A stretch of DNA of 64,000 bases from Marinilabiliaceae bacterium (lineage in GTDB: Bacteria > Bacteroidota > Bacteroidia > Bacteroidales > Marinilabiliaceae). The notes under the pieces are model-generated. The model saw only the letters and a list, made by a program, of their open reading frames with translations, ran no database searches and was not told the origin of the DNA. The translations under genes were made by a program, and so were the position numbers. The stretch lies in assembly GCA_016933045.1 (NCBI GenBank), contig JAFGBR010000069.1, forward strand, positions 62,001 through 126,000, read 5' to 3'. Position 1 is the stretch's first letter. Each line of letters begins with the position of its first letter. Of the stretch, positions 1 through 9,227 are shown piece after piece.

Positions 1-1
1 A

Positions 2-640
2 CAACCGAAACCCGAAGCCGGTAATATTCCTGGAATGGGAGAAACACCTGGAGAGATAGAGATTGCAACTCCATTTGAATTACCTGATGGTATTAGTATT
101 GAAGGATCTATTGTTGGACTTTCAGGAGGTTCCGTATCTGTGCCGGAAGAAACTGAATTGAAATCGTTAAACACATGGTGGAGATACAGAGGTTCGGGAA
201 AACAAGTGCAATGTGGTATGACTTTTAGAAATGACAAATCAGATGCGGTTGATATAGAAATACCGGGTGGATGTGTTTTTGAAAATCAGGAATCTGATGG
301 TCAGCATGGTATTTGTTTACAAACAATTCGTATTCATGTATTAGGAAATAGTCAGGTTCAATTGAAATTTTATTTGTATTGTTTAAATGAAGGAAGACCT
401 GCCAGTAGAATTCAGGATACATACATTATTAGGGGGGTGACTGGTTCTCAGTCGTTTGCTGATTTGGTTAATTCATTGAAGAATAAAAGAATTGATATCT
501 CAATGTTTAGTGATAATATGAATGATTATGATGTTATTGCAGATAAGATTCAACAATGTGTTTGGAAATTAACGAACTCTATTTATGGTATTAATAAAAC
601 CGATTGGGATTATATAAATTATTTAGATGAAATGGATTAA
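2..640 (+). CDS. 3' end of an unrecognised gene (partial)
   Basis: The frame is open to the left edge of the window, so the ATG at 35 is probably internal and the true start lies outside. The first visible residues form a Pro/Gly/Glu-rich, linker-like stretch. They are followed by about 180 residues with a predicted beta-rich middle (TWWRYRGSGK, then a Cys-containing segment ending in YLYC) and an acidic, Asp/Asn-rich C-terminus ending LDEMD. I recognise no family and see no catalytic motif or membrane segment in the visible part. A linker followed by a globular C-terminal domain would fit a multidomain cell-envelope protein, but that is a guess. A strong terminator follows at 683-718, so it ends its transcription unit. 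Confidence 0.6.
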   Translation, partial: QPKPEAGNIPGMGETPGEIEIATPFELPDGISIEGSIVGLSGGSVSVPEETELKSLNTWWRYRGSGKQVQCGMTFRNDKSDAVDIEIPGGCVFENQESDGQHGICLQTIRIHVLGNSQVQLKFYLYCLNEGRPASRIQDTYIIRGVTGSQSFADLVNSLKNKRIDISMFSDNMNDYDVIADKIQQCVWKLTNSIYGINKTDWDYINYLDEMD

Positions 641-682
641 TTTTAATATGAAATTTATTTGAAGTAATAAAATATAGGTTTT

Positions 683-718
683 AAAAAAGGAATGTATAAT
701 TTAATACATTCCTTTTTT
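683..718 (+). terminator. Rho-independent terminator
   Basis: A perfect 9-bp stem (GGAATGTAT / ATACATTCC, 689-697 and 704-712) encloses a 6-base loop. It is flanked by A6 on the left and T6 on the right, so the structure could work in both directions. It separates the partial gene ending at 640 from the esterase starting at 748. Confidence 0.85.
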
Positions 719-747
719 AATTTATACAACAGGTAAAGGAGTGAAAT

Positions 748-1563
748 ATGGTAAGTAAATCCGTTTATGTTATTGTTGTTTTTTTAATTATTGTAGCATC
801 GGTGATGTTCTGTTTTAGAGATAAGGTGATTAGTATGTACTATTTAAGTTCTTTTGAATCGGGTAGATATAGTAATAGTGAATATTCACGGGTTTTAAAT
901 TACAGATTGTATCAACCTAAAGTAGAAGATGGACAAGTTTTACCATTAGTTTTATATCTTCATCCTTTTGGTGATAATGGAAGTGATAATACAAGACACA
1001 TAACAAGTGTAATACTTAATTGGATAAAAAAAGCAGAGTTAATACAATACCCATGTTTTATTTTAGCACCTCAGTGTCCGATGGGTATGGAATGGGTTGA
1101 TAAAAATCCGAATAATAAGCCGCCATTTAAACATTATTCTTTGGGTGAATATCCTGAAACAGAGGAGCTTAAAATGACTATGGAAGTTATTAAAGAGTTA
1201 ATTAAAACTAAATCGATTGATCAGAGTCGTATTTATGTTATTGGTTTTTCAATGGGAGCAACAGGTTGTTGGGATATATTATGCAGATATCCTGATTTTT
1301 TTGCAGGTTCTCTTATTGCCTCAGGGGTTTCGGATACTATGCAGGCTTATAGGTTAGTAGAAGTACCAGTTATTGCTTATAGTGGTGAAAATGACCAAGT
1401 TGCTCCGTATAGCCTTAATAAACAAATGGTTGAAAAGATTAATTTACAAGGAGGGCGAGCAAAATTTGTTTTGTTCAATGATGAAGGGCATGATATTGCA
1501 TTTAAAGCTTTAAATTCTGAAAAATCAGTAAAATGGTTATTTGAGCAGAAAAAAGATAGATGA
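748..1563 (+). CDS. Membrane-anchored alpha/beta-hydrolase (esterase-like)
   Basis: This 271-residue protein has an uncleaved-looking N-terminal hydrophobic segment (residues 5-23), so the catalytic part probably faces the periplasm. The alpha/beta-hydrolase triad is visible: nucleophile Ser168 in GFSMG, Asp216 in GENDQ, and His248 in DEGHD. An oxyanion-type HPFG turn lies near residue 72. Family knowledge places it with the phospholipase/carboxylesterase, PHB-depolymerase-like esterases; the substrate is unknown. The start is supported by AAAGGA at 735-740, eight bases before the ATG, a rare clear ribosome binding site in this window. It lies between a terminator and the convergent phosphopantetheinyl transferase, so it is probably a single-gene unit. 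A role in the nearby NRPS-PKS pathway (release or deprotection of the product) is possible but unsupported. Confidence 0.8.
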   Translation: MVSKSVYVIVVFLIIVASVMFCFRDKVISMYYLSSFESGRYSNSEYSRVLNYRLYQPKVEDGQVLPLVLYLHPFGDNGSDNTRHITSVILNWIKKAELIQYPCFILAPQCPMGMEWVDKNPNNKPPFKHYSLGEYPETEELKMTMEVIKELIKTKSIDQSRIYVIGFSMGATGCWDILCRYPDFFAGSLIASGVSDTMQAYRLVEVPVIAYSGENDQVAPYSLNKQMVEKINLQGGRAKFVLFNDEGHDIAFKALNSEKSVKWLFEQKKDR

Positions 1564-1596
1564 TGATATAATTGTTATTGACAATAAAGTGTTAGC

Positions 1597-2352
1597 TTAT
1601 AATATTTCGATAAAATTGATTGGTGTATTATTATTTGTTGAAATGCTTAATGCAAATTGATTTGTTAATATTGTTGTTATTTGGAAGTATTGGTATTTTG
1701 TTTTTTGTGAGTTTAATTGTTGGAATTTTTTTTTGCCAGGTGTCATGTTTGATAAAGTAAGATCAATTCCAATTCCTAATCCCAGCATTTTATAAAAAGC
1801 TTCTTTTCTTGTCCATATTTCATAAAATTTTTGTAGTTCCTTTTCTTTTGTTTGATTATTATCAGATATGTAATTTATTTCTTCTACATTAAAATATTTG
1901 TTTACAATTGAGCGTATATTATTAATTGGTTTTATCACTTCTATATCTACACCCACTATGAATTTATTGGTTTGGGTTAATGCAAAAGAAAAATAATTAC
2001 TTGAGTGCGAAAGATTAAAATCAACAATTCTATTTATAAGATTAGGTTTTTCAAACTTTTTATAGTCGATTTCAATGTTTTCTGTTGAGGTTGTTGTTTT
2101 TTTTGAAAGTTCCTTACGTAGAAGTGAATGTGATATAATATATGTTGTTTTGTCAATATTATGTTTTATTTGGCTTAGTCGTAAAGTTTCCTGTTTGGAA
2201 AGTAAAAGTTGAGCATCTTCAGTATTAAGGTGATTATTAGAGTTTCCCCAGAAAACATCAATACCGGGTCTGTCGACGTTTTTTTTTACCGGAAAATAAT
2301 TAAGTGTTTTGTTTTTAATGTAAAAGAATGATTTATGGGAATGATCAATCAT
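1597..2352 (-). CDS. 4'-phosphopantetheinyl transferase (Sfp type)
   Basis: The 251-residue protein transfers 4'-phosphopantetheine from coenzyme A to the conserved serine of carrier domains. The Sfp/Gsp-family motifs appear in order: NLSHS (113-117), GVDIE (134-138, Mg2+-binding acidic residues) and WTRKEAFYK (180-188). The length is normal for the broad-specificity Sfp type and too long for AcpS. It is transcribed divergently from the biosynthetic cluster that begins at 2627. That cluster carries four carrier sites (the free ACP, two NRPS T domains and the PKS ACP), which are its obvious substrates. The spacing and content make it a cluster-dedicated enzyme by inference. The protein is Asn/Lys-rich, like other genes in this AT-rich region. 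Confidence 0.93.
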   Translation of the reverse strand: MIDHSHKSFFYIKNKTLNYFPVKKNVDRPGIDVFWGNSNNHLNTEDAQLLLSKQETLRLSQIKHNIDKTTYIISHSLLRKELSKKTTTSTENIEIDYKKFEKPNLINRIVDFNLSHSSNYFSFALTQTNKFIVGVDIEVIKPINNIRSIVNKYFNVEEINYISDNNQTKEKELQKFYEIWTRKEAFYKMLGLGIGIDLTLSNMTPGKKKFQQLNSQKTKYQYFQITTILTNQFALSISTNNNTPINFIEIL

Positions 2353-2626
2353 AGAAATAATTTTATTATTGAGAATTAATCATATCTCTTATTTTTTACA
2401 ATAGCCGGAATATAAAAATATGTAAAAGTAATTTAAAATGTCGTTTTAAAAATAAGATGATTGATTGTTAAATTTTAAAAAAAAGTTTGGTTTTGTGATT
2501 TAGTTACTTTCTTTGGTAATTCAATAATATAACAAAGAGAAATAGCGATTAATCAAAAAAAAATTAATTAAAAAGCATTTATTATTAGTTTGCAACATGT
2601 AAAATCTTAAGTTCAAGATAAAAAAT
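2353..2626. promoter_or_regulatory. Divergent intergenic region between the PPTase and the NRPS-PKS cluster
   Basis: This 274-base, very AT-rich spacer must hold the promoters for the phosphopantetheinyl transferase (leftward) and for the cluster starting with the AsnB-like gene (rightward). I see several TTTG words near 2485-2515 but no clean Bacteroidota -33 TTTG / -7 TAnnTTTG pair. I also see no long palindrome that would mark an operator. Its promoter role is inferred from gene orientation only. Confidence 0.35.
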
Positions 2627-4609
2627 ATGTGTGGTATATCTTGTGTATATGGTATTGAACTAAATAAGTTTAAGCGGTTATCGGAATTGCGTAAAATGAT
2701 ATCAACATTGCAACATCGAGGGCCTGATGGATGGGGATATTATATATCGCCTCATATAGCATTAGGACAAAACCGATTGTCAATAGTTGATTTGTCATCG
2801 GGCGATCAGCCCATGATAACAGATAATAATGTTATTATTTTTAATGGTGAGATATTTAATTATATTGAAATAAAAGCTGATCTTAGAAAAAAGGGCGTTT
2901 TGTTTACCACAACAAGCGATACTGAGGTTCTACTTAAAGCTTATGAATATTATGGGGTAAATTGTTTCGAAAGATTTAATGGGCAATTTGCTGTAATTAT
3001 TTGGAATAAGAAAACGAAACAACTTGTTATTGCTCGCGATCGTTATGGTATTAGGCCACTTTACATTTTATCGTTTAAGGATAAATTATATTTTTCATCT
3101 GAAATGAAAGCTTTTGATCAAATATCGGGGTATAAAAGGGAGTTTGATCGAAAGAATTTATTTGAACATGGATTGCTTTGGAATAATTTTGCCGATCATA
3201 CTGTTTATCAGGGAATACGAACTTTGCCGGGTGGGCATTATGCAATTTATAGGGATAATCAATTGGTTGAGGAAAAAGAGTATTATTATCTGGGAAAAAA
3301 TTTTGATAAGTATGTTGATGATTCTTATTCTCAAGCACAGGAAAGATTTGTTGAATTATTGGATGATGCAGTACAACTTCGTTTAAGGAGTGATGTGCCA
3401 GTTGGTGCATATTTGAGTGGAGGTATTGACAGTTCGGTTATTGTTGATCAGATAAAGGAGCATGCAACACATCAGTTTAAAACTTTTTCTGTTACATTCT
3501 CTGATAGGGAGTATGATGAATCTTCTTACCAGGAGGATATGGTAAAGCATATTAAATCAAATCATCATTCTGTAAATATAACTTACGATGATGTTGATAA
3601 ATCATTTGCAGATGCTGTATATCATTTTGAACGACCTGTTTTTCGAACAGCCCCTGTTCCATTATATTTATTGTCCAAAAAGGTTAGAGAAAGTGAAATT
3701 AAGGTAGTGTTAACGGGCGAAGGTGCAGATGAAATATTATGGGGTTATGATTCATATAAAGAGATAAAACTACTTGAGTTTTGGTCTCGTATGCCTAAAT
3801 CAGTAATTCGTCCTTTGCTTATTAAAAAGTTATATCCGCATTTAAGCCATTATAAAGATGATTCTCAGTTTGGTATGTTGCGAATGTTTTATGAGGGGTT
3901 TCTTGATGATTATAAAAATGATCTGGCATCGTTAAATATAAGGGTTCATAACAATCAGGTATTAGAAAATTATTTTAACAGGGATGGATTGAGTTCGTTT
4001 GATAAAAGTTGTTTTATTAATGAAATGCAACAAGTATTTCCGCCAGAATTTAAAAATTGGTCGTTACTTCAAAGAAATCAGTTTTTAGAAATGAAAACTT
4101 TGCTTGATGGCTATTTATTATCTTCACAAGGCGACAGAATGTCTTTAGCTCATGGAATAGAAGGACGATATCCATTTTTAGATCACCGGTTGGTAGATTA
4201 TCTTTTTTCTGTTAAAGAGAGTTATAAACTAAATGGGTTTTCGCAAAAACATATTCTAAAAAAAGCATTTGAAAAAAAGATACCATCATCAATAATAAAC
4301 AGACCTAAACGTCCTTATATGTCACCCGATTTAAAATCGTTTATCAGGGATAATGGGCCAACCGATAATTGTAGTTTTTTTCTTGATGACTCATTAATCA
4401 GGGATTATAAAATATTTAATCCAAAGTGGGTAATGAGATTTTTAAAAAAATTTAGTGATGGAATTCCTGATAATATTGGATATAGAGATAATATGATTAT
4501 TACCTTTATTCTTTCAACCCAGATTTCTGAGTATTGGGCTCGAAACCCCAGAGTAATAGCATTAGGAGATGAATTATTACATGTGAAAATTGATGATTAT
4601 AATAATTGA
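2627..4609 (+). CDS. AsnB-type glutamine amidotransferase of the NRPS-PKS cluster
   Basis: The 660-residue class II asparagine-synthetase homologue uses glutamine and ATP to turn an acyl-adenylate into an amide. Cys2 (MCGI), exposed after Met removal, is the N-terminal nucleophile of the glutaminase domain (about 1-210). The synthetase domain follows, with its PP-loop SGGIDSS at 264-270, a TGEGADE motif near 365 and GRYPFLDHRLVD near 520. Its position just before a free carrier protein (6-base gap) suggests a carrier-bound or small acid substrate rather than aspartate. The family precedents are OxyD and ChxB, AsnB homologues that supply malonamyl starter units. Primary asparagine synthesis cannot be ruled out from sequence, but first position in a biosynthetic operon argues against it. 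A second homologue lies in the glycan locus at 33574. Confidence 0.9.
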   Translation: MCGISCVYGIELNKFKRLSELRKMISTLQHRGPDGWGYYISPHIALGQNRLSIVDLSSGDQPMITDNNVIIFNGEIFNYIEIKADLRKKGVLFTTTSDTEVLLKAYEYYGVNCFERFNGQFAVIIWNKKTKQLVIARDRYGIRPLYILSFKDKLYFSSEMKAFDQISGYKREFDRKNLFEHGLLWNNFADHTVYQGIRTLPGGHYAIYRDNQLVEEKEYYYLGKNFDKYVDDSYSQAQERFVELLDDAVQLRLRSDVPVGAYLSGGIDSSVIVDQIKEHATHQFKTFSVTFSDREYDESSYQEDMVKHIKSNHHSVNITYDDVDKSFADAVYHFERPVFRTAPVPLYLLSKKVRESEIKVVLTGEGADEILWGYDSYKEIKLLEFWSRMPKSVIRPLLIKKLYPHLSHYKDDSQFGMLRMFYEGFLDDYKNDLASLNIRVHNNQVLENYFNRDGLSSFDKSCFINEMQQVFPPEFKNWSLLQRNQFLEMKTLLDGYLLSSQGDRMSLAHGIEGRYPFLDHRLVDYLFSVKESYKLNGFSQKHILKKAFEKKIPSSIINRPKRPYMSPDLKSFIRDNGPTDNCSFFLDDSLIRDYKIFNPKWVMRFLKKFSDGIPDNIGYRDNMIITFILSTQISEYWARNPRVIALGDELLHVKIDDYNN

Positions 4610-4615
4610 TTAATT

Positions 4616-4882
4616 ATGAATACAGAAGTTTTAACAAAAGAGGGTATACAAGTTGATTTGCTCGATTTTTTATGCCGTCAGTTTTACGTAGATATTGAAG
4701 ATATAGCTCTTGATCGTAGTTTGGTTGATACCGGTATTATTGATTCGATGGGATTAATAGAGATTGCATCGTATATAAAAAAGAGATATGCTTATACTGT
4801 AACAAACGAGGAGATGAATCGCGATAATTTTGGTTCAGTTATAAAAATTGTTGATTTTATTTCAAGAATTAAGGAGGGATAA
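4616..4882 (+). CDS. Free-standing acyl/peptidyl carrier protein
   Basis: This 88-residue carrier protein has the phosphopantetheine attachment site in DSMGLIE, with Ser44 as the modified residue. Acidic helix-II character and the surrounding pattern (DTGIIDSMGL) match discrete ACPs and PCPs. It lies six bases after the AsnB-like gene and directly before the PP-loop ATPase, so it probably carries the intermediate those enzymes act on. No adenylation or acyltransferase domain is attached, so it must be loaded in trans. The divergent Sfp-type transferase would install its cofactor. It may present the starter unit to the first condensation domain encoded at 6010. Confidence 0.93.
   Translation: MNTEVLTKEGIQVDLLDFLCRQFYVDIEDIALDRSLVDTGIIDSMGLIEIASYIKKRYAYTVTNEEMNRDNFGSVIKIVDFISRIKEG
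4872..4877 (+). promoter_or_regulatory. Strong ribosome binding site that fixes the PP-loop gene start
   Basis: AGGAGG ends six bases before the ATG at 4884. Such a sequence is unusual in this window. It rules against the in-frame upstream ATG at 4848, which lies inside the carrier protein gene and would add 12 residues unlike the family. Confidence 0.85.
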
Positions 4883-4883
4883 A

Positions 4884-5921
4884 ATGTTTAAAAATAACGA
4901 TGATATAAAAAGATGTAAGAGGTGTATTTTATCGGAGAATTTTCCTCGCATTAAATTTGACTCTAATGGTGTTTGTAACTTTTGTAATAACGAACTTTTA
5001 CATATTACTGAAGATGAGGATATTGACAAGTCAAGAGATGAGGTGATTAATCTTTTGAATAAAAATAAAGGACAGGCAGAGTATGATGCTATTGTTTGTT
5101 ATAGTGGAGGAAAAGATAGTACTTATACATTAAAACTGGCTGTTGAAAAATATAAATTAAAGGTTTTATCATTTACATTAGATAATGGATTTATTTCACC
5201 TGTAGCATTTAGTAATATTGAAAAGGTAGTTAGTGAATTAGGTATCGATCAAATAACTTATAGGCCATCATATAAGTTTATGAAAGGATTGTTTCGAATT
5301 AGTTCGCTAGACAATATTTATAACCCAAAGACATTAACACGAATATCGGCCAATTGTAACTCATGTATCTCAATTGTTAATAATATGGCATTAAAAATGG
5401 CCATGGAAAAAAATATTCCGTTTATATTAGCTGGTTTTACGTTGGGACAAATACCATCAAGTACAATATTTTATCAAAATAATTATGAGTTTTTAGCCGA
5501 AAGTCGTAAGCCAATTCTTGATAAATTTAAAGCAGAACTTGGATCTGATGTTTCAAAACATCTTGAAATATCGCAAGAGTTAATAAAAAAATCCAAAGGT
5601 TATCCGTACAATATAAATTTGCTGTGTTTGGAAGATATTACAGAAGATGAAATAGTAGAGCAAATTCTTCCTCTTGGATGGGTTAAGCCAAAAGATGTTG
5701 ATGGGTGTTCGACAAATTGCAGAATTAATTCATTTAATAATTATGTTCATATTAAAAAATTTGGATATAGCCCTTATGAATTAGAATTGAGCCATTTAAT
5801 ACGTAAGAATTTATTAACAAGAGATGAGGCATTAAAAAAACTTTTTGATCAGCCACAAGAACAAATTGATTTTGTAAAAGCTGAATTACGTATAGATGAT
5901 AGTATGTTGGAAAAATACTAA
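4884..5921 (+). CDS. Cysteine-rich PP-loop ATPase (N-acetyl sugar amidotransferase-like)
   Basis: This 345-residue protein of the adenine nucleotide alpha-hydrolase superfamily carries the PP-loop SGGKDST (74-80), which adenylates a substrate carbonyl. It has two N-terminal CxxC pairs (Cys11/14 and Cys31/34, within a pattern typical of WbpG/PseA-like sugar amidotransferases), another CxxC at 158/161 and a CxxxC at 275/279. The C-terminal KKFGY and LTRDEAL segments also fit the WbpG family. WbpG-type enzymes normally take ammonia from HisH/HisF-like partners, and none are encoded nearby. The cysteine layout also resembles thiolation enzymes of the TtuA/Ncs6 type. In an NRPS cluster and next to a free carrier protein, it may form an amidine or thioamide on a carrier-bound intermediate, as the related superfamily member CtaC is linked to thioamide formation in closthioamide. 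The chemistry is inference; the superfamily assignment is firm. Confidence 0.85.
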   Translation: MFKNNDDIKRCKRCILSENFPRIKFDSNGVCNFCNNELLHITEDEDIDKSRDEVINLLNKNKGQAEYDAIVCYSGGKDSTYTLKLAVEKYKLKVLSFTLDNGFISPVAFSNIEKVVSELGIDQITYRPSYKFMKGLFRISSLDNIYNPKTLTRISANCNSCISIVNNMALKMAMEKNIPFILAGFTLGQIPSSTIFYQNNYEFLAESRKPILDKFKAELGSDVSKHLEISQELIKKSKGYPYNINLLCLEDITEDEIVEQILPLGWVKPKDVDGCSTNCRINSFNNYVHIKKFGYSPYELELSHLIRKNLLTRDEALKKLFDQPQEQIDFVKAELRIDDSMLEKY

Positions 5922-6009
5922 TAGTGTTAGTGTGTAAATGAATATTAATTTGTGGGTAAGTGGAAATATATAATATTAATTTGTTTTAAAAGCAAATTGT
6001 TATTTTATA

Positions 6010-9000
6010 ATGGAACAATTAAAAATATCAAAGTTTCAAGAGCAAATATGGTTATTGCATAATTTAGCCAAGAAAAGTCCTGCTTACAATATTGCAACAG
6101 TTTATCAAGTTGAAGGTGAATTAGATGTTGTTTTAATTCAGGATGTATTTGATGAACTGATTAAGCGATATGAATCATTGCGAACATCGTTTAAACTTGT
6201 TGACAATGAGGTTGTACAAGAAATCGCTCCTCCTGATGAAGTGAAAAATAAAGTTTCGGAAAATTCATTTAATCGATTAGTAGAAGTTTCAAAAAATAAA
6301 ATTCCCCAGGAGGTCTTTGAATGCATTCATCTTCCTTTTAATTTGCAAGAATCTTCTTTAGTTCGAATAAAGGCCTTTAATTATCTGAATGTTAAATATT
6401 TAGTTATTGTATTTCATCATATTATTGTTGATCTTAAATCGAAAGATATTTTTGCAAATGATTTTTCTGAGTTATATAATTCAAGAAAAAGAGGGTTTAA
6501 TAAAAATTGTATTATAACAAATTTTCAATATTCTTATTTTTCAAAATGGCATAATGATTTTAGAGTTAGTGATGAGTATTTAAAAAGAGGTGATGAATGG
6601 CGTAATGAATTACCTGAAGCAAATAGCTTGTTAAACTTGCCTTCTGATTTTGACAGACCCGTTTTTTCTGAATTAGATGGCAAACGACTTTATTTTGAAT
6701 TTAGTAAGCGACTTTCGGATGAGGTTGATGATTATGCTTTAAAATATTTAACTAAACCATTTGTTATTTTGCTTGCATCTTATGCAATTTTATTAAATAA
6801 GCTAAGTAAGCAAAATTTAGTTGTTATTGGTGTGCCATTTACAAATCGAAGACATGAAGATTTTAAGATGTCTTTTGGCTGTTGTATGAATATTCTTCCA
6901 ATAACGATAGATTTTTCAAAATTAACTAGTACTAATGATTTAAAAGATTATATTAGAAAACAATTATTATTTGCCCATAGAAAACAGGAAATAGCATTTT
7001 TGGATATTTTAAACTCAGGTACTGAGAAAAGAAATTTTGTTTATAATCCTTTTTACCAGGTTGGGTTTACATTCGAGCATCCCATGGAAATGGTATTAGA
7101 TGGAGTGAAGATGAATACTATTCCGGTTGAGAAAAATGGTTCACAGCTCGATTTGTTTATTACTCTTTGGCATAATGGCGATAATTATTCGGGCTATTTT
7201 GAATATGCAACTGATTTGTTTCAAAAAAATACAATAGAGCGTTATCGCGATTGTTTTTGTAAAGTCGTTGAACAATTTACAGGTGATGTAATAAAACTTA
7301 AGAGTATTTCTATTCTTCCATTTAGTGATTTGGTTCAGCTTCAGAAATGGAATGATACTGAAGCTGTTATCGATACCGATATTTGTTTACATAACAGGTT
7401 CGAACAATCTGTACAAAAATATGGTGATCAAATTGCCATATCCGATAATTACAGGGATTATACTTATAATGATATCAATCATAATGCCAATAAACTGGCT
7501 CATTTTCTTATAGATAAAGGTGTAGTAACGGAAGATATTATTGGCATTTGCTTTGAGCGATCGGTTGAAATGGTAATAGCTATTTTTGCAATTCATAAAG
7601 CAGGAGGGGCATATCTTCCATTGGATCCTAATAATCCAACTGAACGGTTACAAATGATAGTTGATGATGCTAAACCTAAATTTATTTTAACGTTAAAGAG
7701 TGATTCAGGACATTTAATTGGGTATGAAAATGTAATTAATATCGATGGTTTTATTGACTCCCCATTGTCTAATAATTATTCTAATCCCGACTTGATTATT
7801 CCATCCAACAGTTTGGCTTATGTTATGTATACTTCTGGCTCAACAGGTATACCTAAAGGTGTTCTGATTGAGCATCGTTCGGTTATTAATAAGCTCGAGT
7901 GGATGCAGTTTCAATATCCTATTGGGGCGTCAGATACTCTTATTCTTAAAACATCAGTATCTTTCGATGTTTCGGTTTGGGAATTGTTTTGGTGGTTTTT
8001 TAATGGTGCAAGGTTGGCAATTCTAGTTCACGATGGAGAGAGATACCCAAATGTTATTGTAGACCTTATTGAAACAAAAAAAGTTTCTACAATAATTTTT
8101 GTACCCTCGGTTTTCTCTACCTTTTTAGACTATGTGAAAAAAAAGGGAATAATATCAAAGTTGAAGACATTAAAGTATATTATTCAAATAGGAGAAGCTC
8201 TTTCTGCTCAATTGGTATCAAGTTTTAATGAAATAAGAAGTGCTGATTTTTCGCCCTTAATGGTTAACACGTACGGTCCTACAGAAGCAACAGTTGCTGT
8301 TTCGTATTATAATTGCCCTCAGGTTAATCCAATACAAAAGATATATATTGGGAAACCAATTTATAATACAAAACTTTTTATTGTTGATACTGATCTTAAT
8401 ATTCAACCTATTGGTGTGCCGGGTGAGTTAGTTATTGCAGGAGCAAATTTGGCTCGGGGGTATTTAAACAGACCCGATTTGAACAGTGAAGTGTTTGTAA
8501 ATATTAAAGATTTAGATGGTAATGACATTCGTGTTTACCGAACCGGCGATTTAGTTAAATGGGCCTCAAATGGAGAATTAGACTTTATTGGGCGGGTCGA
8601 TAATCAAGTGAAAATTCGCGGATATCGCATTGAATTAGGAGAAATTGAGACTAAAATTTTAGAACATCCAGAGGTGATTGCTGTGGCTGTTAACATTTTA
8701 AAAAGTGATATCGAAAGTCAATTGGTAGCTTATGTGGTTGTTAAGGAAGTGCAGAAGGTTTCTAAAGATGAATTAAAAAGTTATTTGACATTAATATTAC
8801 CCGATTGGATGATTCCTAAACATTTTATGTTTCTAAAGCAATTGCCACTTAATTCAAATGGAAAAATTGATCGTCGTGCTTTACCAATTCCTGAAATATT
8901 GGTTGAGAGTGAGGTGTTGGAACCGGAAACAAATTTTGAAAAAGCCTTGTCGAAAATATGGTGTGGATTATTGAATATTAACAAAGTAGGGATTTATAAT

Positions 9001-9222
9001 AATTTTTTTGATATAGGAGGTAGTTCTCTTATTGCTATTAGAATGGTGAGTGAAATTAAAGATGTTTTAGATATTGATATTGAGCCTGTTGCTATTATGC
9101 AATATCCCAATATTAAGCTTTTAGCTGAATATATTTCAGGAATGAATAATGATGATAATAAGATTGATTTTAAAACTCGCAAGAGAGACTTTTCGAGGTT
9201 TAAAAAAAGAGAAAAGTATTAG
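6010..9222 (+). CDS. Nonribosomal peptide synthetase, module 1 (C-A-T)
   Basis: The 1070-residue single module has a condensation domain (about 1-440, HHIIVD at 136-141, with Leu rather than the usual Gly after Asp). It is followed by an adenylation domain (about 455-960: A3 YTSGSTGIPKG 607-617, A5 NTYGPTEA 753-760, A7 YRTGDL 843-848, A10 NGKIDRRALP 950-959) and a T domain (GGSSL, Ser1006 for phosphopantetheine). Reading the binding-pocket positions by alignment to PheA/EntF gives D653 V654 W657 I696 I725 I727 T754 V762 A763 plus the A10 Lys. The Asp indicates an alpha-amino acid, but I cannot assign the residue. An N-terminal C domain with no upstream NRPS suggests it condenses an acyl group from the free carrier protein (4616) or an acyl-CoA. 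It ends in a basic tail (residues 1056-1070) that may dock to module 2. There is no epimerase or methyltransferase domain. Confidence 0.95.
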   Translation: MEQLKISKFQEQIWLLHNLAKKSPAYNIATVYQVEGELDVVLIQDVFDELIKRYESLRTSFKLVDNEVVQEIAPPDEVKNKVSENSFNRLVEVSKNKIPQEVFECIHLPFNLQESSLVRIKAFNYLNVKYLVIVFHHIIVDLKSKDIFANDFSELYNSRKRGFNKNCIITNFQYSYFSKWHNDFRVSDEYLKRGDEWRNELPEANSLLNLPSDFDRPVFSELDGKRLYFEFSKRLSDEVDDYALKYLTKPFVILLASYAILLNKLSKQNLVVIGVPFTNRRHEDFKMSFGCCMNILPITIDFSKLTSTNDLKDYIRKQLLFAHRKQEIAFLDILNSGTEKRNFVYNPFYQVGFTFEHPMEMVLDGVKMNTIPVEKNGSQLDLFITLWHNGDNYSGYFEYATDLFQKNTIERYRDCFCKVVEQFTGDVIKLKSISILPFSDLVQLQKWNDTEAVIDTDICLHNRFEQSVQKYGDQIAISDNYRDYTYNDINHNANKLAHFLIDKGVVTEDIIGICFERSVEMVIAIFAIHKAGGAYLPLDPNNPTERLQMIVDDAKPKFILTLKSDSGHLIGYENVINIDGFIDSPLSNNYSNPDLIIPSNSLAYVMYTSGSTGIPKGVLIEHRSVINKLEWMQFQYPIGASDTLILKTSVSFDVSVWELFWWFFNGARLAILVHDGERYPNVIVDLIETKKVSTIIFVPSVFSTFLDYVKKKGIISKLKTLKYIIQIGEALSAQLVSSFNEIRSADFSPLMVNTYGPTEATVAVSYYNCPQVNPIQKIYIGKPIYNTKLFIVDTDLNIQPIGVPGELVIAGANLARGYLNRPDLNSEVFVNIKDLDGNDIRVYRTGDLVKWASNGELDFIGRVDNQVKIRGYRIELGEIETKILEHPEVIAVAVNILKSDIESQLVAYVVVKEVQKVSKDELKSYLTLILPDWMIPKHFMFLKQLPLNSNGKIDRRALPIPEILVESEVLEPETNFEKALSKIWCGLLNINKVGIYNNFFDIGGSSLIAIRMVSEIKDVLDIDIEPVAIMQYPNIKLLAEYISGMNNDDNKIDFKTRKRDFSRFKKREKY

Positions 9223-9227
9223 TTTTT

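Noticed and set aside
4848-4883. Upstream in-frame ATG as start of the PP-loop gene
   Set aside because: It lies within the carrier protein gene, adds residues unlike the family, and the strong AGGAGG at 4872-4877 points to ATG 4884.
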